A DNA stretch of 64,000 nucleotides from assembly GCA_021323265.1 (NCBI GenBank), contig JAJTCO010000001.1, positions 1 to 64,000 of the forward strand, written 5' to 3'. Source of the DNA: Pseudoduganella sp. GTDB lineage: Bacteria > Pseudomonadota > Gammaproteobacteria > Burkholderiales > Burkholderiaceae_D. The notes beneath the pieces were generated by a model, which did no database searches, was not told the DNA's origin, and saw nothing but the letters and a program-made list of their open reading frames with translations. Every line of letters begins with the position of its first letter. Positions within the stretch are counted from its first letter, which is position 1. Of this stretch, positions 60,154 through 64,000 are shown one piece after another. Position numbers and translations under genes: made by a program.

Positions 60154-61292
60154 TGGCGCGCCACCCCGACCTGCAGGCTGAGCGCGCGCATCGGCGCCAG
60201 CCCCGGGCTGCCGCTGCCGAACAGGCGCCATGCGCCGCGCTGTTCGTAGCGCTCCAGCTTGACGTCCACGCTCCAGTCGCGGCTGACCTGCCGGGCCAGC
60301 TTGACGCCCAGCGTCACGCCGCCAAAGGCCGACAGGCGCTGGTCGGCGGAACTGTGCTGGCCGCTGCCGAACGCGAAGCCGGGCGGAAACGGCGGGCCCA
60401 GGCGGCTGTCGTACACCGGGTCGAAATAGAAGTGCGCCGCGCGCTGCGTGTAAAGCCGCACGGCGGGCGCCACGCTCCAGCCGTTGGCCAGGCCTTGCAC
60501 CCACTCCGCGCCCAGCGTGTGCGCGCTGACGCCGAAGCTGTCGCGGTAGAATCGGTAGCTGAGGCGGCTGGTCGCGCCCTGCGGCACGAAGCGGTGGTTC
60601 CATTGCAGCAGGGCGGTGCTCTGGCGGCGCGCGTCGGGCCGGTTGTCGGCCAGCTTGTACGGGTCGGAGTAATAGCCGTGCCCGCGGCTGTGCGTCAGCG
60701 TGAACTGCGCCACGTCGAGCGCAGCCAGGACGCGCGTCACGCCGGCCAGCACGCTGACCGTCTGCCGTCCCGCATCCTGGACGGCGCGGTTGACCGGGTC
60801 GATGCTGTCGTCGGCACCGCCCACGCCGACGTTCCACGTCGTGTTCTTGTCCTCGCTGGCCAGCGAAGCCTGCAGCGACAGGGCGCGCGAGACGTAGTCG
60901 TGCTCGGTCGAATAGGCTGCGGCCACGCTGACCGTGCCACGCGGCAGGTAGCGCGTGACGCTCACGTCGCCGGCCTTGCGCAGGTCGGACATGCGCGATG
61001 CGCCGGAAACCGCGCTGTGGTAGCGCGGCGAGGCGCCCGACACGTCGTCCACCGTGGCGCTGGCGGCCAGCGACCATTCGCCGGCAATCGGTGCCAGCAC
61101 CGAAACGGCCGGCGCGTGCACGCGGATGCGGTCCAGGCCCGGCTGGTCCTCCTTGTAATACAGGTACTTGAAGGCGACGCTGCCGCGCTCGGGAGGCGAT
61201 TCGGCATGCACCGTGCCGATCCCCGGCAGCAGCATGGCCGCCGCCAGCAAGGCCTGGCCGAGCGGTGCGCCGTTCTGTTGTTTGTTCTCCAT
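60147..61292 (-). CDS. DUF3570 outer-membrane-like protein
   Basis: 381 residues with a signal peptide to GTVHAESP. The rest is a series of amphipathic beta strands, including VAFKYLYYKEDQPGLDRIRV, the DUF3570 signature VDDVSGASPRYHSAVSGAS then DLRKAGDVSVTRYLP, and a terminal LSLQVGVARQW with an aromatic last residue as in barrels inserted by BAM. Family function is unknown. GAGGAAC lies before the ATG at 61292. It sits between the DUF4266 lipoprotein gene (11-base gap) and apbE (overlap). Confidence 0.85.
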   Translation of the reverse strand: MENKQQNGAPLGQALLAAAMLLPGIGTVHAESPPERGSVAFKYLYYKEDQPGLDRIRVHAPAVSVLAPIAGEWSLAASATVDDVSGASPRYHSAVSGASRMSDLRKAGDVSVTRYLPRGTVSVAAAYSTEHDYVSRALSLQASLASEDKNTTWNVGVGGADDSIDPVNRAVQDAGRQTVSVLAGVTRVLAALDVAQFTLTHSRGHGYYSDPYKLADNRPDARRQSTALLQWNHRFVPQGATSRLSYRFYRDSFGVSAHTLGAEWVQGLANGWSVAPAVRLYTQRAAHFYFDPVYDSRLGPPFPPGFAFGSGQHSSADQRLSAFGGVTLGVKLARQVSRDWSVDVKLERYEQRGAWRLFGSGSPGLAPMRALSLQVGVARQW

Positions 61293-61303
61293 GCTGTTCC
61301 TCG

Positions 61304-61531
61304 TCAATTGCAGCCGCAGCCGCCGCCGCCCACGGCGCTGCCGCCGGATGCCGCTTCCTTGCTGGCGTAGATGTGTTCATTGAAGCGCGTCTCGAGGCCG
61401 TCGCCCTGCAGCAGCATGTCGGCGCGCGCCAGCTCCCCCTTTTCCCACGGCTTGACGGAAGGCAGGGCGCAGCCGGCCAGCGCGGCGGCCAGGACGGTCA
61501 ATGCCGCGGCCCGCAGCAGGCGCGCGCTCAT
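61304..61531 (-). CDS. DUF4266 mini-lipoprotein with C-terminal CxC tail
   Basis: 75 residues. The signal ends in the lipobox LAAALAGC, giving a mature 56-residue lipoprotein. The middle VKPWEKGELARADMLLQGDG and RFNEHIYASKEAASGGS are the DUF4266 signature, and the protein ends GGGGCGCN, a Gly-rich tail with a CxC pair. The ATG overlaps the stop of the TlpA-containing gene by 4 bases. Family function is unknown. Its tail could be a thiol redox partner of DsbD/TlpA, or the SGGS stretch a flavin acceptor for ApbE; both are inferences from neighbours. Confidence 0.85.
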   Translation of the reverse strand: MSARLLRAAALTVLAAALAGCALPSVKPWEKGELARADMLLQGDGLETRFNEHIYASKEAASGGSAVGGGGCGCN

Positions 61532-64000
61532 TGCCGTGCTCCCAGCGCGGACTTGATGCGCGCTTCCAGGAGCGTGCGGTCGGCCGGCCGGAAGCCGCTG
61601 TGCTCATACAGGACCTTGCCGTCCGGGCCAATCAGCACGCTGCTTGGCATGCCCTTGATGCCGTAGTTGCGCGGCGCGGTGCCGCTGGGGTCGAAGGCGA
61701 TCACGAAACTGGCCGGCGTGGCGTTCAGGAAGCTGCGCGCATCGTCGGTCCTGGCATCGACGTTGATGCCGACCACCTGCAAGCCCTGGGCGCCGTAGCG
61801 CGCCTGCATTTCGTTCATCCACGGGAAGGATTGGCGGCAGGGGCCGCACCACGATGCCCAGAAGTCCACGTACACCAGCTTGCCCTGGTAATGCTCCAGC
61901 TTCACGGTGCCGCCCGGACCGGCCAGCGTGAAGGAGGGCGCCGGCTTGCCCGCTTCCAGCGCCATGGCCTGGCCGGCCAGGGCCAGCGCCGCGGCGGCGG
62001 CCAGCAGGCGCGCCTGGCGGCGGCGCCACAGCAGCACGGCGGCCGCCAGCACGGCGAGGACCGCCAGCATGGGGTCGTTGCCGCCGCCGAGCGAGGAGCA
62101 GCCGCCACCGCCGCGGTTCTGCGCGCTGCCGGCCGGGGCGGGCGCGGCCGTTGCCTGGCCGCTCAGCGCGACCTGCCAGCTGGCGCCGGTGGCCTGCAGG
62201 GTTGCCGTGCCGCTGGCGTTGCCCGCTGCGCTCGGCGCAAAGCGCACTGGCAGCTCGCACGCTGCGCCGGCGGGCAGCGTCAGCGGGAAGGCGCCGCAGG
62301 CATTGCTTTCGCCGCTGGCCAGCGCGAACGGACCGCTAAAGGCCACGCTGTTCAGCACCAGCGCGGCGGCGCCGCTATTGGTCAGCGTGAAGCGCTTGAC
62401 GATGCCCGCGCCGCCGGCCGTGGTGCTGCCGTAGTCGAAAGCCTGGGGCGAGACGGCAAGCGCGGGTGCGCTGGACGGCACGGCGCTGGCGTTGCCGCCC
62501 AGGCGCACGGCAAATTGCGCGCCGCCATCGGTCAGCAACACGAGGTCGGCGTTGCGCGCCCCGGCGGCGGTCGGCTTGAAGGCCGCGTCGATGGTGCAGG
62601 CGCCGCCCGGGCTGAGGGTGGTGTTGGCGGCGCAGCTGCCGGCCAGCGTGAAGTCGCCCGGGTGGTTGCCGCCCAGGACCAGCGACGCAATCTTCAGCGC
62701 CGCCGTGCCGCCATTGGACAGCGTGTTGCGGTGCGCGGCCGATTGCTGGCCAACGGCGGTATCGGCAAAGCTCACCGGGCCGTTGTCGCTGAGGACGGGG
62801 CGCGCCACCGCGGCCGCCGTGCCGGAGCCGGTGATGGCAACGGCCAGGTCGGGGGCGTTGGAGCGCACCAGCAGGGTGGCGCTGACGTCGCCCGCCGCCA
62901 GCGGGGCGAACGCGAGCGGCACGCTGCAGCTGGCGCCGACGGCGAGCGTGCTGCCGCAGTTGCCGCCGTTGATGGTGATGGCGCTGGCGCCGCTGACGGC
63001 GATGCTGCTCAAGGCCAGCGCGACGTTGCCCCGGTTGTTCAGCGTGACTTGTTGCGTGACCGGCGCTGCCCCCACGGTCTGGGTGCCGAAGGCGAGCGCG
63101 CTCGGGCTGGCGCCGATGGCCGGCGCCGGGGCGCTGGCGTTGCCCGAGAGTGCGACCGCCACATTGGCGTTGCTGGCGTTCGATGCCAGGTTCAGGCTGG
63201 CCGCGAAGGCGCCCGCCGCGGCGGGCTGCGCCTGCACCAGCACGGTGCAGCTGGCGCCGGGTGCGAGCGGCGCCGCCGGCGCGCAGGTGCCGCCCAGCGT
63301 GAACGTGCCCGCCTGCGCGCCCGACAGGGCGATGGCAGAGAAGGTCAGCGCCGCCTGGCCACTATTGGACACGGTCAGCGTGCGCTGGGTGGGGGCGTTG
63401 GTCAGCACGGCGCCGAAATCGAGCGCGCTGGCCGACAGGGCCAGCGTGGCCTGGGCCACGGCATTGCCGGTGCCCGACAGGGCGACGCTGCTGGCGCCGC
63501 CGGTGGCGTTGTGGCTGACCGACAGCGCGGCGCTGCGCGCGCCGGCGGCCGTGGGCCGGAACACCAGCTGCACGGTGCAGCTGGCGCCCGCCGCCAGGGA
63601 CGTGCCGGCGGCGCAGTTGCCGCCGCTGATGCGGAAGTCGGCGGCGTGGCTGCCGCCCACGGCGATGCTGCCGACATTGAGCGGCGCCGAACCGCTGTTG
63701 GAGAGCGTGGTGGCGAGGGCGGCGCTGTCCTGGCCGACCGTGGCGCCGCCGAACGACAGCGCGGCCGGCGCGACGGCCGCCGCCGGCGCCGCCGTCACAT
63801 TGGGGTTGCCAATGAAGGCTGCCAGGTCCGCAATCTCGGCGCTGGTGAACTTGCCGTTGTAGAGCGTGCCCATGCCGCCGCGGTTGGCGGCGAAGGCGGC
63901 GCTGATCACGGACGGATTGTCGGCGGCGGCCAGGATGCCGTTGACGTTGGTCGCGGGCGAGGGGCCGTGGCAGGCCGCGCAGGCCGTGCCGCCGGCGACC
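61528..64000 (-). CDS. Cytochrome c - choice-of-anchor D repeats - membrane tail - TlpA thioredoxin protein (N-terminus outside window)
   Basis: The frame is open from the right edge to 61528 (823 residues visible). In order: a cytochrome c haem motif CAACH (63967-63981) with GGMGTLYNGKF and IADLAAFIGNP; five repeats of about 105 residues of the choice-of-anchor D/HYDIN type, each with a Cys pair of the form GNC...GASCTV; a Gly-rich tail GGGGCSSLGGGNDP, a hydrophobic helix and WRRRQAR, like a CTERM surface-sorting signal; then at once a second hydrophobic stretch and a TlpA-like thioredoxin domain with WASWCGPC (WCGPC at 61837-61851). The last part could be a separate gene starting near 62070. 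Haem plus thiol chemistry in one surface protein is unusual. Confidence 0.78.
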   Translation of the reverse strand, partial: VAGGTACAACHGPSPATNVNGILAAADNPSVISAAFAANRGGMGTLYNGKFTSAEIADLAAFIGNPNVTAAPAAAVAPAALSFGGATVGQDSAALATTLSNSGSAPLNVGSIAVGGSHAADFRISGGNCAAGTSLAAGASCTVQLVFRPTAAGARSAALSVSHNATGGASSVALSGTGNAVAQATLALSASALDFGAVLTNAPTQRTLTVSNSGQAALTFSAIALSGAQAGTFTLGGTCAPAAPLAPGASCTVLVQAQPAAAGAFAASLNLASNASNANVAVALSGNASAPAPAIGASPSALAFGTQTVGAAPVTQQVTLNNRGNVALALSSIAVSGASAITINGGNCGSTLAVGASCSVPLAFAPLAAGDVSATLLVRSNAPDLAVAITGSGTAAAVARPVLSDNGPVSFADTAVGQQSAAHRNTLSNGGTAALKIASLVLGGNHPGDFTLAGSCAANTTLSPGGACTIDAAFKPTAAGARNADLVLLTDGGAQFAVRLGGNASAVPSSAPALAVSPQAFDYGSTTAGGAGIVKRFTLTNSGAAALVLNSVAFSGPFALASGESNACGAFPLTLPAGAACELPVRFAPSAAGNASGTATLQATGASWQVALSGQATAAPAPAGSAQNRGGGGCSSLGGGNDPMLAVLAVLAAAVLLWRRRQARLLAAAAALALAGQAMALEAGKPAPSFTLAGPGGTVKLEHYQGKLVYVDFWASWCGPCRQSFPWMNEMQARYGAQGLQVVGINVDARTDDARSFLNATPASFVIAFDPSGTAPRNYGIKGMPSSVLIGPDGKVLYEHSGFRPADRTLLEARIKSALGARQ

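Noticed and set aside
61904-63909. Repetitive DNA suspected as tandem repeats or a CRISPR-like array
   Set aside because: The repetition is at protein level: five ~105-residue anchor-D domains with divergent DNA; there are no short identical repeats with unique spacers.
1-64000. tRNA, rRNA, insertion sequences, integrases, CRISPR arrays
   Set aside because: None was recognised on either strand by reading; gaps between genes are short and contain only the regulatory signals listed.

Overview
The window is high-GC, tightly packed bacterial chromosome with almost no gap over 250 bases. It looks like a betaproteobacterium of the Oxalobacteraceae (Massilia/Duganella/Janthinobacterium type). That placement is an inference from gene content: paired heavy-metal RND operons, a DUF3570/DUF4266/ApbE locus, many secreted proteins, diguanylate cyclases, and an Lrp-type regulator divergent from hppD. 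I see no rRNA, tRNA, IS element, prophage or CRISPR array.

Layout. 1-5.4 kb: the end of a TetR regulator, an OmpR-type two-component pair, and a divergent MacB/LolD-like ABC exporter. 5.4-10.7 kb: an AraC regulator divergent from a ThDP enzyme/FAD dehydrogenase operon, with a 21-bp-spaced direct repeat between them, then a response regulator-GGDEF protein. 11-18.5 kb: a periplasmic solute-binding protein and a copper/silver efflux operon (small Cys protein, CusC, CusB-CusF fusion, CusA, CusF-like). 18.5-21.7 kb: Lrp regulator/hppD, a universal stress protein and a DinB protein. 21.7-27.7 kb: a second metal efflux operon of the Czc type (CzcI-like, CzcC, CzcB, CzcA). 27.8-33 kb: an unusual winged-helix/transglutaminase-like protein, a YheO-type regulator divergent from a RidA/M19 dipeptidase-like/amidohydrolase operon, and a CAT-like acyltransferase. 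33-41.5 kb: single genes, including a NemR-type redox repressor with two matching operators flanking it and a CurA-type reductase, plus exonuclease III. 41.5-55 kb: an orphan ExbD, a secreted subtilase, a 2OG-Fe oxygenase behind a large hairpin, a phosphate-binding-like protein with a porin, two amino acid permeases and a chemoreceptor. 55-57.5 kb: a beta-CASP metallo-RNase under a well-formed FNR-type promoter, and a PAS-GGDEF protein. 57.5-64 kb: an extracytoplasmic redox locus on the minus strand (cytochrome c/anchor-D/TlpA protein, DUF4266 lipoprotein, DUF3570, ApbE, DsbD), running off the right edge.

How the parts work together. The two RND operons probably divide metals between them: the Cus-type pump keeps the exact Cu(I) methionine triad, while the Czc-type pump keeps the Zn/Co/Cd proton-relay acidic residues. 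The right-end locus joins electron delivery across the inner membrane (DsbD), a thiol oxidoreductase (TlpA domain), a flavin transferase (ApbE) and a tiny lipoprotein ending in a Gly-rich CxC tail. It is the best candidate here for an undescribed system.

Non-coding signals worth attention: two copies of a ~105-base element containing a consensus DnaA box between GTTAAC palindromes (about 10.83 and 33.02 kb); two predicted leaderless promoters (39.0 and 55.1 kb); and several operators placed exactly between a regulator and its likely target. All functions are inferred from sequence reading alone; no database search was run.
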